The translations under genes were made by a program, and so were the position numbers. The notes under the pieces are model-generated. The model ran no database searches. It was given only the letters and a program-made list of their open reading frames with translations, and had not been told where the DNA came from. 64,000 bases of DNA from Bradyrhizobium sp. LMTR 3 (GTDB lineage Bacteria; Pseudomonadota; Alphaproteobacteria; Rhizobiales; Xanthobacteraceae): assembly GCF_001693485.1 (NCBI RefSeq), contig NZ_MAXC01000001.1, positions 62,001 to 126,000 on the forward strand, in the 5' to 3' direction. Each line of letters begins with the position of its first letter. Within the stretch, counting starts at the first letter, position 1. Shown piece after piece: positions 1-11,549 of this stretch.

Positions 1-902
1 CGCTCGGCGATCTCGAACATCCTTGTGTTCTCGGTTTCAATGCTGAGACGGCGCGCGACCTCCTTGATCACCTTGTTGCGCGGATCGGCGATCGTGTAGA
101 CCGGATGACCGAAGCCGATTATGACCTCCTTGGCCCCGACCCTGCGACGCATGTCGGCTTCCGCTTCTTCCGTATTGCCGTAACGCTTCTGCACTTCGAA
201 CGCGATCTCGTTGGCGCCGCCATGCTTCGGGCCGCGCAATGCGCCGATCGCGCCGGTGATCGCGGAATAGAGGTCCGACCCCGTGCCCGCGATCGAGCGC
301 GCTGTGAAGGTCGAGGCGTTGTATTCGTGCTCGGCGTAGAGGATCAGCGAGGTATGCATCGCACGTTCGTACGATGGCGGCGGCCTTTTGCCATGGAGCA
401 AATGGAGGAAATGCGAACCGATCGAATCGTCATCGGTTTCGACATCGATCCGGCGGCCGTGGTGGGCGTAGTGATGCCAGTAGAGCAGCATCGATCCAAG
501 CGAGGCCATCAGCCGGTCGGCAATGTCGCGCGCGCCGGCCTGATTGTGATCATGGGCTTCTGGCAGGATGCAGCCGAGCGCGGAGACGCCGCTTCTTAGG
601 ACATCCATCGGATGCGCGGCGGCGGGCAGCAACTCGAGTGTCTGCAACACGGCGAGCGGCAGTCCGCGCAGCGCTTTCAGTTTTGCCTTGTAATTTCTGA
701 GCTCCGACAAAGTGGGCAGGCTGCCGTGAACGAGGAGATACGCGATTTCCTCGAACTCGCAGGTTTCGGCGACATCCAGAATGTCGTAGCCGCGATAATG
801 CAGATCATTTCCCGTGCGGCCGACCGTGCACAGTGCAGTATCGCCGGCGATGACACCGGAAAGCTCGACAGATTTCTTGGGGGCGGGCTTGATGTCCGTC
901 AT
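1..902 (-). CDS. prpC: 2-methylcitrate synthase PrpC (3' end cut off by window edge)
   Basis: Citrate-synthase-family enzyme that should condense propionyl-CoA with oxaloacetate in the cytoplasmic 2-methylcitrate cycle. The start is the ATG at 902 (protein begins MTDIKPAPKK) and about 300 codons are visible before the window ends. Two family signatures are present: KHGGANE, with the first catalytic histidine, and GFGHPVY, with the second. The N-terminus lacks the long leader of hexameric citrate synthases, which fits the shorter methylcitrate type. It begins 11 bases after prpD ends, on the same strand, so the two are very likely cotranscribed, and this supports methylcitrate synthase over plain citrate synthase. 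The third catalytic residue (Asp) lies outside the window. Confidence 0.9.
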   Translation of the reverse strand, partial: MTDIKPAPKKSVELSGVIAGDTALCTVGRTGNDLHYRGYDILDVAETCEFEEIAYLLVHGSLPTLSELRNYKAKLKALRGLPLAVLQTLELLPAAAHPMDVLRSGVSALGCILPEAHDHNQAGARDIADRLMASLGSMLLYWHHYAHHGRRIDVETDDDSIGSHFLHLLHGKRPPPSYERAMHTSLILYAEHEYNASTFTARSIAGTGSDLYSAITGAIGALRGPKHGGANEIAFEVQKRYGNTEEAEADMRRRVGAKEVIIGFGHPVYTIADPRNKVIKEVARRLSIETENTRMFEIAE

Positions 903-913
903 CTCAATCTCCC

Positions 914-2467
914 TTATCGATTGCCAGCGGCGCGCTGGACTGCAGCCGGGGCGCCGCCGCGCCAGTCGAAGATGCCGTGGGTCGCCGTGCTGCAGAGTGA
1001 CTTCGGGTCGACTGTGAAGGTGAGGTCGGTCAGTTCACCAGCCTTGAGCGAGGGCAATCTCTCGACCGTTCCGATGAAACGATTCTGCTCAGCCGCGGCG
1101 ATCACGCCGTCCGCCAGCGTGCGGAATTTCCGGATGTAGTCCGGCCGCCTGAACGGTCGGGCGCCCAGCGGATGCGCGTCAGCAACCGCAATCTCGTCGC
1201 TGATGATGGAGCCGCCCTTCAGCTTCACGACAACGCGGCCGCCAAACGCCTTTTCGCTGACATCATGGCTGTGGTAGCGGCGGGTCCATGCGGGATCTTC
1301 GACCGTCGAAATTTTGCGCCACAGCGTGATCGTCGATTCGCGACCTGCACGCTCGGGGGCATAGGACCGTTCATGATGCCAGCCGCTGTCTTCCAGCGCG
1401 ACTGCGAAAATATACATGATCGAATGATCGAGCGTTTCGCGGCTCGCCTTCGGATCCATCTTCTGCGGGTCATTGGCGCCGGTGCCGATGACATGGTGGG
1501 TGTGGTGGCTGGTGTGGATGACGATGCTTTCGACCTTCGAGAGGTCGCCGATCTTCGGTCCCAGCCGACGTGCGAGGTCGATCAGGGCCTGGCTCTGATA
1601 TTCGGCCGAATGCTCCTTGGTGTAGGTGTCGAGAACGGCGCGCTTGGGTTCGCCTTTTTCCGGCAGCCGCACCACGTATTCGGCCTTGGGACCGCCGAGC
1701 AGCCAGGCGATGAAACCATCCTCGCCTTCATAGGCGGGTGACGGCGCGCCTTCGCCGCGCATTACGCGATCGACGGATTCAATCGCCATCTTGCCAGCGA
1801 AAGCCGGCGCATAGGCCTTCCAGCTTGAAATCTCGCCCTTGCGCGACTGCCGCGTGGTTGTTGTGACGTGGAGCGCCTGCTGAACGGCCTGATAGATCGT
1901 CTCGGCAGGCAAACCGAGCAGCGCGCCGATTCCGGCGGCGGCAGACGGGCCGAGATGGGCGATGTGATCGATCTTGTGCTCGTGCAGGCAGATGCCCTTC
2001 ACGAGATCGACCTGAATTTCGTAGGCCGCAGCCAGCCCGCGCACGAGGTCCGCGCCTGTCAACCCGCAGTGCTGGGCGACAGCCAGCACCGGCGGAATGT
2101 TGTCGCCGGGATGCGAATAGTCTGCCGCCAGGAAAGTGTCGTGAAAATCGAGCTCGCGGACGGCCACGCCGTTGCCCCAAGCGGCCCATTCCGGCGAAAT
2201 CCGCTGCGACCGAGTCAAGCCGAACACGGTGGCGCCCGGCTGGAACGGATGCGCCTCGGCTTGCGATCGCGCGCTCACAACGGGACGCCGCGTGACCGAA
2301 GCTGCGGCAACGGCGGCATTGTCGATGATGCGGTTGCCGAGCATCTCCGCCACGTCGCTCTCGATCGCGACCGGGTCGGCGGCCACCTCGGCGATCTTCC
2401 AGGCCAGTTGCCCTGCGCGCGGAAGCTGATCGGCCGATTTGAAAGTACGAACGCTGTGCTGCTTCAA
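914..2467 (-). CDS. prpD: MmgE/PrpD family protein, 2-methylcitrate dehydratase
   Basis: PrpD dehydrates 2-methylcitrate to 2-methyl-cis-aconitate in propionate catabolism. The 517-residue product is a little longer than usual for the family and carries PrpD-like stretches such as [19 protein letters not shown] near residue 105 and [19 protein letters not shown] near residue 165. The start is a TTG (2467-2465) overlapping the TGA stop of the upstream thioesterase gene (TTGA), which indicates translational coupling. prpC follows after 11 bases. No prpB (methylisocitrate lyase) is visible; it may lie beyond the window edge. The function rests on family plus operon context and is secure. Confidence 0.92.
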   Translation of the reverse strand: MKQHSVRTFKSADQLPRAGQLAWKIAEVAADPVAIESDVAEMLGNRIIDNAAVAAASVTRRPVVSARSQAEAHPFQPGATVFGLTRSQRISPEWAAWGNGVAVRELDFHDTFLAADYSHPGDNIPPVLAVAQHCGLTGADLVRGLAAAYEIQVDLVKGICLHEHKIDHIAHLGPSAAAGIGALLGLPAETIYQAVQQALHVTTTTRQSRKGEISSWKAYAPAFAGKMAIESVDRVMRGEGAPSPAYEGEDGFIAWLLGGPKAEYVVRLPEKGEPKRAVLDTYTKEHSAEYQSQALIDLARRLGPKIGDLSKVESIVIHTSHHTHHVIGTGANDPQKMDPKASRETLDHSIMYIFAVALEDSGWHHERSYAPERAGRESTITLWRKISTVEDPAWTRRYHSHDVSEKAFGGRVVVKLKGGSIISDEIAVADAHPLGARPFRRPDYIRKFRTLADGVIAAAEQNRFIGTVERLPSLKAGELTDLTFTVDPKSLCSTATHGIFDWRGGAPAAVQRAAGNR

Positions 2468-2895
2468 GACGTAGCTTCCTTCTGGATTGGATCGGTTATG
2501 GTCGGTTGCGTGATCGGAACCGGGTGGCCGAATTCGTTCACCGCGACCATCTCGAACGTCCCGCGCACCGCGGATTTTCGCCGGCCGCTGATCAGGTCTT
2601 CCCGGATCATGTCGACGGCGACCGTCATGGAGCTGCGACCGACGCGTACGACCTGAGCAACGAGCTCAACGAGTTCGCCGACATGAATCGGCTCGTGAAA
2701 TTCGATCCTGTCCGAGGTCGCCATCACGACGCTTTGGCGGGCGTGCCGCGTAGCCATGACGAATGCCGCCTTGCCCATCAGGCTGAGCGCATGGCCTCCG
2801 AACAGCGTGCCGTAGTGATTGGCCTGCTCCGGAAACACCATCTCCACAAACCGGGTCTCGTCGGGATGAGGGATGGGCGACGCCGCTGAATGCAT
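2464..2895 (-). CDS. Acyl-CoA thioesterase, hotdog fold (YciA-like)
   Basis: A 143-residue single-hotdog protein. The stretch [20 protein letters not shown] matches the conserved NxxGxxFGG region of YciA/BFIT-type acyl-CoA thioesterases, with the catalytic acidic residue expected in the following helix. It should hydrolyse acyl-CoA thioesters in the cytoplasm. Being the first gene of the prp operon, coupled to prpD by a 4-base overlap, suggests release of CoA from propionyl-CoA or methylcitrate-pathway thioesters when they accumulate; that substrate is an inference. Transcription would start in the 135-base divergent region shared with the ScfR-type regulator. Confidence 0.85.
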   Translation of the reverse strand: MHSAASPIPHPDETRFVEMVFPEQANHYGTLFGGHALSLMGKAAFVMATRHARQSVVMATSDRIEFHEPIHVGELVELVAQVVRVGRSSMTVAVDMIREDLISGRRKSAVRGTFEMVAVNEFGHPVPITQPTITDPIQKEATS

Positions 2896-2931
2896 TCTCC
2901 TGCTCCGGACGACTTGTCATTCCGTAATGGC

Positions 2932-3021
2932 TTCGCAATATGTACAAAACATGCATCGTAGAAATGGCTGAAAAAGCATAGTCTTGCGAAGAAAGTCCGA
3001 TCGATTTGCAAAGTTTGCGAA
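2932..3021. promoter_or_regulatory. Probable ScfR/PccR operator region (four TTTGC(A/G)AA-like half-sites)
   Basis: The divergent region between the prp operon and the regulator gene holds TTCGCAA (2932-2938), TTGCGAA (2984-2990), TTTGCAAA (3005-3012) and TTTGCGAA (3014-3021). The last two are direct repeats one base apart and end just before the regulator's ribosome-binding site. As I recall, Rhodobacter sphaeroides PccR, the same family as the adjacent regulator, binds paired TTTGCAAA elements. I infer that this region serves both autoregulation and control of prp. The spacing here differs from the published X4 arrangement. Confidence 0.6.
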
Positions 3022-3030
3022 GGCGATGTG

Positions 3031-4455
3031 ATGAAAAAGACCTTCATGGGCGTGCGGCTGAAAAGGCTGCGTGAGGAGCAGCGCCTGACCCAGGCGGCGC
3101 TCGCCACCAAACTCGGGATCTCGCTGAGTTACCTCAATCAATTGGAAAACAATCAGCGTCCGCTCACCGTGCCGGTGCTGCTGGCGCTCAATTCGGTGTT
3201 CGGTCTTGACGTGCAGTCGTTCGCCGAAGGCGACGAGGCCCGCCTGATTTCGGACCTCCGCGAAGCGCTGGCGGATCCTTCATTGGGCGAAACGATCACC
3301 GTCGCTGAACTCCGCGAGCTCGCGCAGAACATGCCGGCAGTCGGTCGTGCGCTGGTCAATCTCAACCGCAAATACCGCTACACCGCGGAGCAATATGCGG
3401 CAATTTCCGCGCGGTTCGGCGAGGACCGTCACGCCGCGGCAGCGGTGTTGCCGTCCACGCCGTTCGAGGAAGTCCGCGACTTCTTTTATCTGCAACACAA
3501 CTACATTGCCGAGCTCGATGAGGCTGCGGAAGCAATCGCGGGCCGGATGCAGTTTCCCATCGGCCGGATGACGACGGGCCTTGCGTCTTATCTCGAAAGC
3601 AGGCACGGCGTGAATGTCCTGATCGACGCGATCGACGAACTGGGAGCGGGAATGCAGCGCGTATTCGATGGCCGCGCACGCATGCTGCGGCTCTCGCCCA
3701 GCCTTGATCCGGGCCAGCAGGCGTTCCAGCTCGCAACACAGATCGCCATCCTCGAGTTGGACGAGGTGATACGTGCGATCGTCGGCAAGGCAAAGTTCAC
3801 CAGCGACGAATCGCGCGGCCTCGCCCGCATCGGGCTCGCAAACTATTTCGCCGGTGCGCTGATTTTGCCCTACTTGGGTTTCCTGGGTGAGGCGGAGCGA
3901 TGCCGTTACGACATCGAATTGCTCAGCCACCGGTTCGGCGTGGGCTTTGAAACGATCTGTCACCGGCTGAGCACCCTGCAGCGCCACAACGCGCGGGGCG
4001 TGCCGTTCTTCTTCATCCGCGTCGATCGCGCCGGAAACATCTCGAAGCGCCAATCGGCGACCGACTTCCATTTCTCGCGGGTCGGCGGGACGTGTCCGCT
4101 GTGGAACGTCTATGAGGCCTTCGCCAATCCGGGGCGCATCCTCACGCAGTTGGCGCGGATGCCCGATGAGCGAACCTATCTCTGGGTTGCCCGGACGGTC
4201 TCGCACGGCCGAGGAGGCTACGGCGCGCCGACCAAGACATTTGCGGTCGCCCTCGGATGCGACGTACGCCATGCCGAACGAATCGTCTATTCGCAAGGCC
4301 TCAAGATCGATCCATCGCTGGCGACGCCGATCGGCATGGGCTGCAAGGTTTGCGAACGGCCGGATTGTCCGCAGCGCGCGTTCCCGCCGGTTGGTCGGGC
4401 CCTCAACGTCGACGAAACGCGGTCTTACTTCGCCCCCTACGCGACGTCGCGCTAG
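3031..4455 (+). CDS. Short-chain fatty acyl transcriptional regulator (ScfR/PccR type)
   Basis: A 474-residue regulator with an N-terminal XRE helix-turn-helix (about residues 6-60, including LGISLSYLNQLENNQRPL), a central IrrE/ImmA-like segment without an HExxH zinc motif, and a C-terminal domain ending in a cysteine cluster, CKVCERPDCPQRAFPP. That layout is the ScfR family, whose characterised members (PccR, RamB, MccR) sense short acyl-CoAs and control propionate, acetate or methylcitrate genes. A GTG lies at 3028, but the ATG at 3031 sits seven bases after GAAGG and is preferred. It is divergent from prpDC, so regulation of that operon is the natural inference. Confidence 0.88.
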   Translation: MKKTFMGVRLKRLREEQRLTQAALATKLGISLSYLNQLENNQRPLTVPVLLALNSVFGLDVQSFAEGDEARLISDLREALADPSLGETITVAELRELAQNMPAVGRALVNLNRKYRYTAEQYAAISARFGEDRHAAAAVLPSTPFEEVRDFFYLQHNYIAELDEAAEAIAGRMQFPIGRMTTGLASYLESRHGVNVLIDAIDELGAGMQRVFDGRARMLRLSPSLDPGQQAFQLATQIAILELDEVIRAIVGKAKFTSDESRGLARIGLANYFAGALILPYLGFLGEAERCRYDIELLSHRFGVGFETICHRLSTLQRHNARGVPFFFIRVDRAGNISKRQSATDFHFSRVGGTCPLWNVYEAFANPGRILTQLARMPDERTYLWVARTVSHGRGGYGAPTKTFAVALGCDVRHAERIVYSQGLKIDPSLATPIGMGCKVCERPDCPQRAFPPVGRALNVDETRSYFAPYATSR

Positions 4456-4494
4456 CGGTTCGATGTGAATTTCGTGCGCATGTCCCGAATGGGC

Positions 4495-4525
4495 TTGACA
4501 CGACGCGGCGAATACTACCACATGT
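4495..4525 (+). promoter_or_regulatory. nrdA: Probable sigma70-type promoter of the nrdAB riboswitch transcript
   Basis: A perfect TTGACA at 4495-4500 lies about 40-50 bases upstream of the first conserved riboswitch elements. The matching -10 element is weak (around ACTACCACAT, 4513-4522), as is common in alphaproteobacteria. The predicted start near 4530 would place the whole cobalamin aptamer in the leader. Confidence 0.45.
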
Positions 4526-4534
4526 AGCCGTCAC

Positions 4535-4730
4535 GGTCCGCCTGATCGCAAGATTTGGTGGCCAAGAGGGAAGCCGGTGATCGCGCCAAGCGCGCGAGAA
4601 TCCGGCGCTGCCCCCGCAACTGTAAGCAGTGAGTTGCTCCCGATTTCTGACGTCACTGATGCGGCATCGCATTGGGAAGACACGGGGACAACGGCGACCT
4701 GCGAGCCAGGAGACCTGCCGCGACACCGAA
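4535..4730 (+). promoter_or_regulatory. Cobalamin (B12) riboswitch upstream of nrdAB
   Basis: The conserved aptamer elements occur in order: GAGGGAAGCCGGTG near 4567-4580, AATCCGGCGCTGCCCCCGCA followed by ACTGTAAG near 4599-4626, GTCACTGATGCGG near 4652-4664, TGGGAAGAC near 4674-4682, and the B12-box end GCGAGCCAGGAGACCTGCC near 4701-4719. Riboswitches of this family bind adenosylcobalamin or a related corrinoid and turn downstream expression off. The start codon of nrdA lies about 120 bases after the aptamer with no other gene between, so nrdAB is the target. Control of class Ia nrdAB by a B12 riboswitch is established in Streptomyces. The exact 5' and 3' limits are approximate. Confidence 0.93.
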
Positions 4731-4823
4731 AAAACGTCCACGGGCGGGGTGTCCCGGCGGCGCTCGCAGATTCATGCCCGCGTTTTTCGCGTGGGCTAAG
4801 CTGTAGCGTCCTCTGACATCCGG

Positions 4824-4842
4824 CCCCAACAGCACTACGGGG
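4824..4842 (+). promoter_or_regulatory. Possible anti-Shine-Dalgarno hairpin in the nrdA leader
   Basis: CCCC (4824-4827) can pair with GGGG (4839-4842), the best ribosome-binding candidate before the ATG at 4850. No clear hairpin-plus-T-run terminator is visible between the aptamer and nrdA, so translational rather than transcriptional control is the more likely output of the riboswitch. The stem is short, so this is a weak inference. Confidence 0.3.
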
Positions 4843-4849
4843 TCTCTTG

Positions 4850-7753
<2,904 letters not shown>

Positions 7754-7778
7754 GCAGCAAGAACAAGAGGAAACCACA

Positions 7779-8909
7779 ATGCTCGACTGGTCCGAACCAT
7801 CCGCATCCCCGCGTCAGACGCCGCCGCCCGTCGTGGTGCAATTCGTTACCCAGGCCGAACAAACCGGCCTCGGCATGATAGATCGTCGCGGCGGACGCGT
7901 ATCCGTCGACGACAAGCGGATGATCAACTGCCGCGCCGACGTCAATCAATTGCTGCCGCTGAAATACAAATGGGCCTGGGAGAAATATCTCGCCGGCTGC
8001 AACAATCACTGGATGCCTACCGAAGTCTCGATGCAGGCCGACATCGCGCTGTGGAAGTCGCGCGATGGGCTGACGGAAGACGAGCGCCGCGCCATCAAGC
8101 GCAACCTCGGCTTCTTCGCGGCGTCCGAAAGCCTGGTCGCCAACAATATCGTGCTGGCGATCTACCGTCATCTGACCAATCCGGAGTGCCGGCAATATCT
8201 GCTGAGGCAATCCTTCGAGGAGGCGGTTCACACCCACACCTTTCAATACATCGTCGAAAGCTTGGGGCTGGACGAGGGCGAGCTGTTCAACATGTATCGC
8301 GAGGTGCCGTCGATTACCGACAAGGCGGCCTGGGCGCTGAAGCACACGCAGCATCTCGACAATCCCGATTTCAGGACCGGGACACCGCAAGCCGATCAGG
8401 CGTTCCTGCGCGATCTCGTCGCCTTCTACGTCATATTCGAAGGCATGTGGTTCTATACGGGCTTCGCGCAGATCCTCTCGCTCGGCCGCCGCAACAAGAT
8501 GGTCGGCATTGCCGAGCAGTACCAGTACATACTGCGCGATGAGTCCATCCACCTGAATTTCGGCATCGATGTCATCAACCAGATCAAGATCGAAAACCCG
8601 CATCTCTGGACCAAGGCGTTCCAGGACGAAGTCCGCGCCATGGTGCGCGAGGCGGCCGAGCTGGAAGCGGCCTACGGGCGGGACACCATGCCGCGCGGCT
8701 TTCTCGGGTTGAATGCGGCGCTGTGCGAGAGCTACATGCACTTCATCGCCAACCGCCGCTGCGCGCAGCTCGGGCTGCAGCGGGTGTTCGACGAGACCGA
8801 GAATCCGTTTCCCTGGATGTCGGAAGCGATGGACCTGAAGAAGGAGAAGAATTTCTTCGAGACGCGGGTGATCGAGTACCAGAACGGCGGTGCGCTGAGC
8901 TGGGAGTAG
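7779..8909 (+). CDS. nrdB: Ribonucleotide reductase beta subunit, class Ic type (Phe replaces radical Tyr)
   Basis: Radical-generating subunit partnered with NrdA, 376 residues from the ATG at 7779 with AGAGG at 7766-7770. The six metal ligands read as E117 (AASESL), E148 and H151 (EEAVH), E221 (FEGMW), and E255 and H258 (DESIH). Spacings of 31, 3, 73, 34 and 3 residues match those I recall for Chlamydia trachomatis R2 (E89, E120, H123, E193, E227, H230). The radical-tyrosine position, seven residues after the second ligand, is F155 (HTHTFQYIV), and the first ligand is Glu rather than Asp. These are the marks of class Ic enzymes, which use a Mn(IV)/Fe(III) cofactor instead of a tyrosyl radical. 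The C-terminal VIEYQNGG holds the radical-transfer Tyr. Confidence 0.95.
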   Translation: MLDWSEPSASPRQTPPPVVVQFVTQAEQTGLGMIDRRGGRVSVDDKRMINCRADVNQLLPLKYKWAWEKYLAGCNNHWMPTEVSMQADIALWKSRDGLTEDERRAIKRNLGFFAASESLVANNIVLAIYRHLTNPECRQYLLRQSFEEAVHTHTFQYIVESLGLDEGELFNMYREVPSITDKAAWALKHTQHLDNPDFRTGTPQADQAFLRDLVAFYVIFEGMWFYTGFAQILSLGRRNKMVGIAEQYQYILRDESIHLNFGIDVINQIKIENPHLWTKAFQDEVRAMVREAAELEAAYGRDTMPRGFLGLNAALCESYMHFIANRRCAQLGLQRVFDETENPFPWMSEAMDLKKEKNFFETRVIEYQNGGALSWE

Positions 8910-8944
8910 GGGAAGCCATACTCTCAACACGTCCTCTCCCAACA

Positions 8945-8978
8945 CGTCGTCCCCGCGAACGCGGGGACCCATACCACG
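8945..8978. repeat. Single arm of a dispersed GTCCC..GGGAC palindromic element
   Basis: CGTCGTCCCCGCGAACGCGG followed by GGACCCAT forms a hairpin (GTCCCCGC/GCGGGGAC, 8949-8968). The same arm occurs, in fuller two-armed elements, at 14705-14830 and 55537-55666. Here it lies just after nrdB and may also act as a transcript end, although no T-run follows. Confidence 0.6.
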
Positions 8979-9053
8979 TGATTTCTCAATGAGGCAGTCA
9001 GGTGGACGCTCTTTGTAAACGTGAGGCGCGTCAAGACGTCAGGTCGTCGACCG

Positions 9054-9926
9054 CTACTTGATGAATGCCGCCCAGAGAGCGGCGTTGGCAAGCGTGCCGG
9101 TCTCGTTCATGTGACAAGCGTCGGAGGGGTTGCGGCCGTCATTTCCGATCGTGTCGGTATCGGGCCCTTGGCGGATGTTGAGCGCGTCATCGACAGCGGA
9201 GAGTTGACCGGCACGTACCGCAGCCGTGTTCTTCGGCTCGGCCATGCCGCATTTGGTGCTGCGTGACAGATAGAAGGGCGCATCGAACCCGGCCGCTCGA
9301 AATCGCTTCACGAGCTGATGCAACAGCGAGGCATATTGTTCTGCTGATATCGTTGACCTCGCGTCCGTTTCACCTTGCTGAAACAGAAAATGCGTCGGCG
9401 TCAGGCCCGCTGCCTTCAGCTTCGAGATGGCGTTTGTGATCCAATCCGCCCGCTCATTGTTCAAAAACGAAAGCGAGGAGCTGCCAATGGCAAGGGGTAC
9501 GACGATCACGCGATCGTAGCGCCCGGCCTGGATCAGGATGTCGCCGAGTCGCGTTGCAAAGCTCCCGCCTATGCCATCGGCGCCCAGCAGGGGATCGGCG
9601 GCAGCAAAGCATTTGCCCGTGAGCGGGTCGAAATTGTCGACGGCTTCGCGCGCGGTATGTCGGGCGCTTCCCCAATTGCCCGCATTGCTCTGGCCGTGCA
9701 CGACGATGATTGCCGTGTTGCCGGAGGTGTGGGCGCAGGGCCGTTCGACACGCGCCGGCGGGGCAAGCGCAGCCAAACCGGTCTGGTGGGCGCTCGACGT
9801 CAGTAGCGGGCCCGCAAACGTACCGATCAGAAGGCCGGTACTCAGGAACGCGATAAGCCGCGACAATGGACCTGCTCTCCAAGGCAATTCAGCTTCATCG
9901 CGGGAGCACGCAGCTCGCCCGATCAT
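9054..9926 (-). CDS. Sialate O-acetylesterase-domain (SGNH-type) hydrolase
   Basis: A 290-residue probable carbohydrate esterase. IIVVHGQSNAGNWG carries the GQSN block with the nucleophilic Ser, FLFQQGETDA is the oxyanion block, and SDACHMNETG near the C-terminus gives the Asp/His pair. This pattern fits the SASA/DUF303 esterases that remove acetyl groups from sugars. A hydrophobic stretch at about residues 21-42 suggests a signal peptide or membrane anchor, so it acts outside the cytoplasm. The ATG at 9926 has no good ribosome-binding site; a TTG near 9866, after GGAGAGCAGG, would place the hydrophobic segment at the N-terminus. It stands alone and the substrate is unknown. Confidence 0.75.
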   Translation of the reverse strand: MIGRAACSRDEAELPWRAGPLSRLIAFLSTGLLIGTFAGPLLTSSAHQTGLAALAPPARVERPCAHTSGNTAIIVVHGQSNAGNWGSARHTAREAVDNFDPLTGKCFAAADPLLGADGIGGSFATRLGDILIQAGRYDRVIVVPLAIGSSSLSFLNNERADWITNAISKLKAAGLTPTHFLFQQGETDARSTISAEQYASLLHQLVKRFRAAGFDAPFYLSRSTKCGMAEPKNTAAVRAGQLSAVDDALNIRQGPDTDTIGNDGRNPSDACHMNETGTLANAALWAAFIK

Positions 9927-10102
9927 CGCAAGACGGCGTGCATCAGACCGTGTTTACCGATCCGGGGCGGATCGCGACCGATCTGAGGCCGCCCAACTCG
10001 GCGCATGCTAAACCGGCCAGTGTTGAGAGCTTGTTAATGGTCCGCAAGCCCCCCCGGCAAATCTCTCCCGACCTGCGTTTCAAAACCGCCTTGTCATCAG
10101 CC

Positions 10103-10118
10103 GTGAATAGTAGTTCAC
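10103..10118. promoter_or_regulatory. Imperfect palindrome upstream of the tetR gene (possible operator)
   Basis: GTGAATAGTAGTTCAC is a 16-base near-perfect inverted repeat about 100 bases upstream of the TetR-family start. It is the only obvious dyad in the 295-base stretch 9927-10221, which otherwise holds no gene I can support. The role as TetR operator is inferred from position only. Confidence 0.35.
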
Positions 10119-10221
10119 TTCTTCAAAGCGATGAGCTCTCTATCGCTCAAGACATTGAAGGTGTGCGCGTTCTGGCAGGCTCCTCGGGGCTTGAGGGCGC
10201 GCCGGGGACGGAAAACGCGCC

Positions 10222-10896
10222 ATGGTCTATCGGCGAACCCATCAGGTCGTAAAGCGACTGGCGGCGCGGCGTAGCGCCATCCTGGCGGCGGCGCGGGACG
10301 CTGCGGCCGAAGGCGGCATGGCGGCGGTGCAGATCGCCCCGGTTGCGGTCCGCGCAAATGTCGCGGCCGGCACCGTCTATCGTTACTTCCCCTCCAAGGC
10401 CGAACTGATTTCCGAACTGATCGCCGAGGTTTCGCGGGACGAACTGGCCGCGATCCGCCGCGCGGCGGATGCGGCGCCGGGACCGTCCTCGGCGCTCGCC
10501 GCCGCCGTCACCACGGTTGCCGTGCATGTGCTGTCGCAGCGCAAGCTCGCCTGGGGCATTCTGGCCGAACCTGTCGATGTCGACGTCTCGGTGTCGCGGC
10601 TTGCCAGCCGCCGCGAAATCTCCGGCGAGATCGCTGCCAGAATTGACGCCGCGGTGCGTGCCGGCCATCTGCCGGCGCAGGATACCGCGCTCGCCGCCAC
10701 CGCGCTGCTCGGTGCGCTGCATGAATCGCTGGTTGGCCCGCTGGCGCCCGAGAATCTGGATGACCCAGCGAAGCTGCGCGATGCCGTGCAAACGGTCACA
10801 CTTTTGGCGCTGCGCGCCGTCGGCGTGATGGATGCCCGCGCCCGCGGCCTCGTGGTGCAGGCGGTGCTGCCGGCCAAGGCGCTGGTCGGGGCCTAG
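10222..10896 (+). CDS. TetR/AcrR family transcriptional regulator
   Basis: A 224-residue repressor. The N-terminal helix-turn-helix has the TetR hallmark VAAGTVYRYFPSKAELISEL (about residues 48-67), preceded by a typical helix 1 (RSAILAAARDAAAEGG). The C-terminal ligand domain is Ala-rich and gives no clue to the ligand. The start is the ATG at 10222. The gene lies 89 bases before osmC in the same direction; whether osmC is its target cannot be read from the sequence. Its own promoter region holds a 16-base dyad. Confidence 0.88.
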   Translation: MVYRRTHQVVKRLAARRSAILAAARDAAAEGGMAAVQIAPVAVRANVAAGTVYRYFPSKAELISELIAEVSRDELAAIRRAADAAPGPSSALAAAVTTVAVHVLSQRKLAWGILAEPVDVDVSVSRLASRREISGEIAARIDAAVRAGHLPAQDTALAATALLGALHESLVGPLAPENLDDPAKLRDAVQTVTLLALRAVGVMDARARGLVVQAVLPAKALVGA

Positions 10897-10985
10897 AAAC
10901 TTCCCCCCTTTGCGACACGCCTCTGTCGCAACCATTTGCCCCGCTGCGGCTTATCGACGGTCCAACCCGCGATCAGGAGCATGCG

Positions 10986-11411
10986 ATGAGCACGACATCA
11001 GGGTCCGCCAAATGGCAGGGCGGCATCAAGGACGGCAAGGGCGCGATCTCGACCAAAAGCGGCGCGCTGAACGATTATCCTTACGGATTTTCGAGTCGCT
11101 TCGAGGGTAAGCCTGGCTCCAATCCGGAGGAATTGATCGGCGCGGCGCATGCCGCGTGCTTCACGATGGCGCTGTCGCTGATTCTGGGGGAAGCCAAGCT
11201 CACCGCCGAGCACATGGAAACCAAGGCCGACGTGACGCTCGAAAAACAGGGCGATGGTTTTGCCATCACCTCGATTCATCTGACGCTGAATGCGAAGATT
11301 CCGGGCGCCGACAAGGCAAAGTTCGAGGATCTGGCTGGTAAAGCGAAGGCGGGCTGTCCGGTGTCGAAACTGCTGAATACCAAGATCACGCTGGACGCGA
11401 CGCTGCAGTAG
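10986..11411 (+). CDS. OsmC family peroxiredoxin
   Basis: A 141-residue OsmC-type thiol peroxidase, expected to reduce organic hydroperoxides in the cytoplasm. The two redox cysteines are in AAHAACFTMALS (about C58) and AGCPVSKLL (about C123), the spacing of true OsmC/Ohr proteins. The N-terminal SGSAKWQGGIKDGKG is characteristic of the OsmC rather than the Ohr branch. The start ATG at 10986 follows AGGAG at 10975-10979. A palindromic repeat element lies directly downstream and may end the transcript. Confidence 0.9.
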   Translation: MSTTSGSAKWQGGIKDGKGAISTKSGALNDYPYGFSSRFEGKPGSNPEELIGAAHAACFTMALSLILGEAKLTAEHMETKADVTLEKQGDGFAITSIHLTLNAKIPGADKAKFEDLAGKAKAGCPVSKLLNTKITLDATLQ

Positions 11412-11415
11412 CACC

Positions 11416-11541
11416 GTCATACCGGTATGGTCCGCAGGACCAGACCTCAGATGCGCGATTGCGCATCGGGGAATCTCGAGATTCTCAGGGGCGCAAGGGG
11501 CGCCCCGTAGTTCGATGCTGCGCATCGCCCCGGAATGACGG
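11416..11541. repeat. Palindromic intergenic element, family A copy 1
   Basis: About 125 bases bounded by inverted CGTCAT..CCGG and CCGGAATGACG ends. It contains ACCAGACCTCAGATGCGC, then CGCATCGGGGAATCTCGAG and ATTCTCAGG. A second copy with the same blocks in the same order lies at 14088-14212. The element sits between osmC and the convergent pyk. Confidence 0.8.
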
Positions 11542-11549
11542 TGATCCCA

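Noticed and set aside
4456..4849. NrdR repressor boxes in front of nrdA
   Set aside because: I found no pair of ACAcTATATaT-like words in the leader. Control seems to run through the riboswitch.
8229..8250. Y157 of NrdB as the radical tyrosine
   Set aside because: The radical position is seven residues after the Glu ligand of EEAVH. That residue is F155; Y157 is two residues further on and matches a non-radical position.
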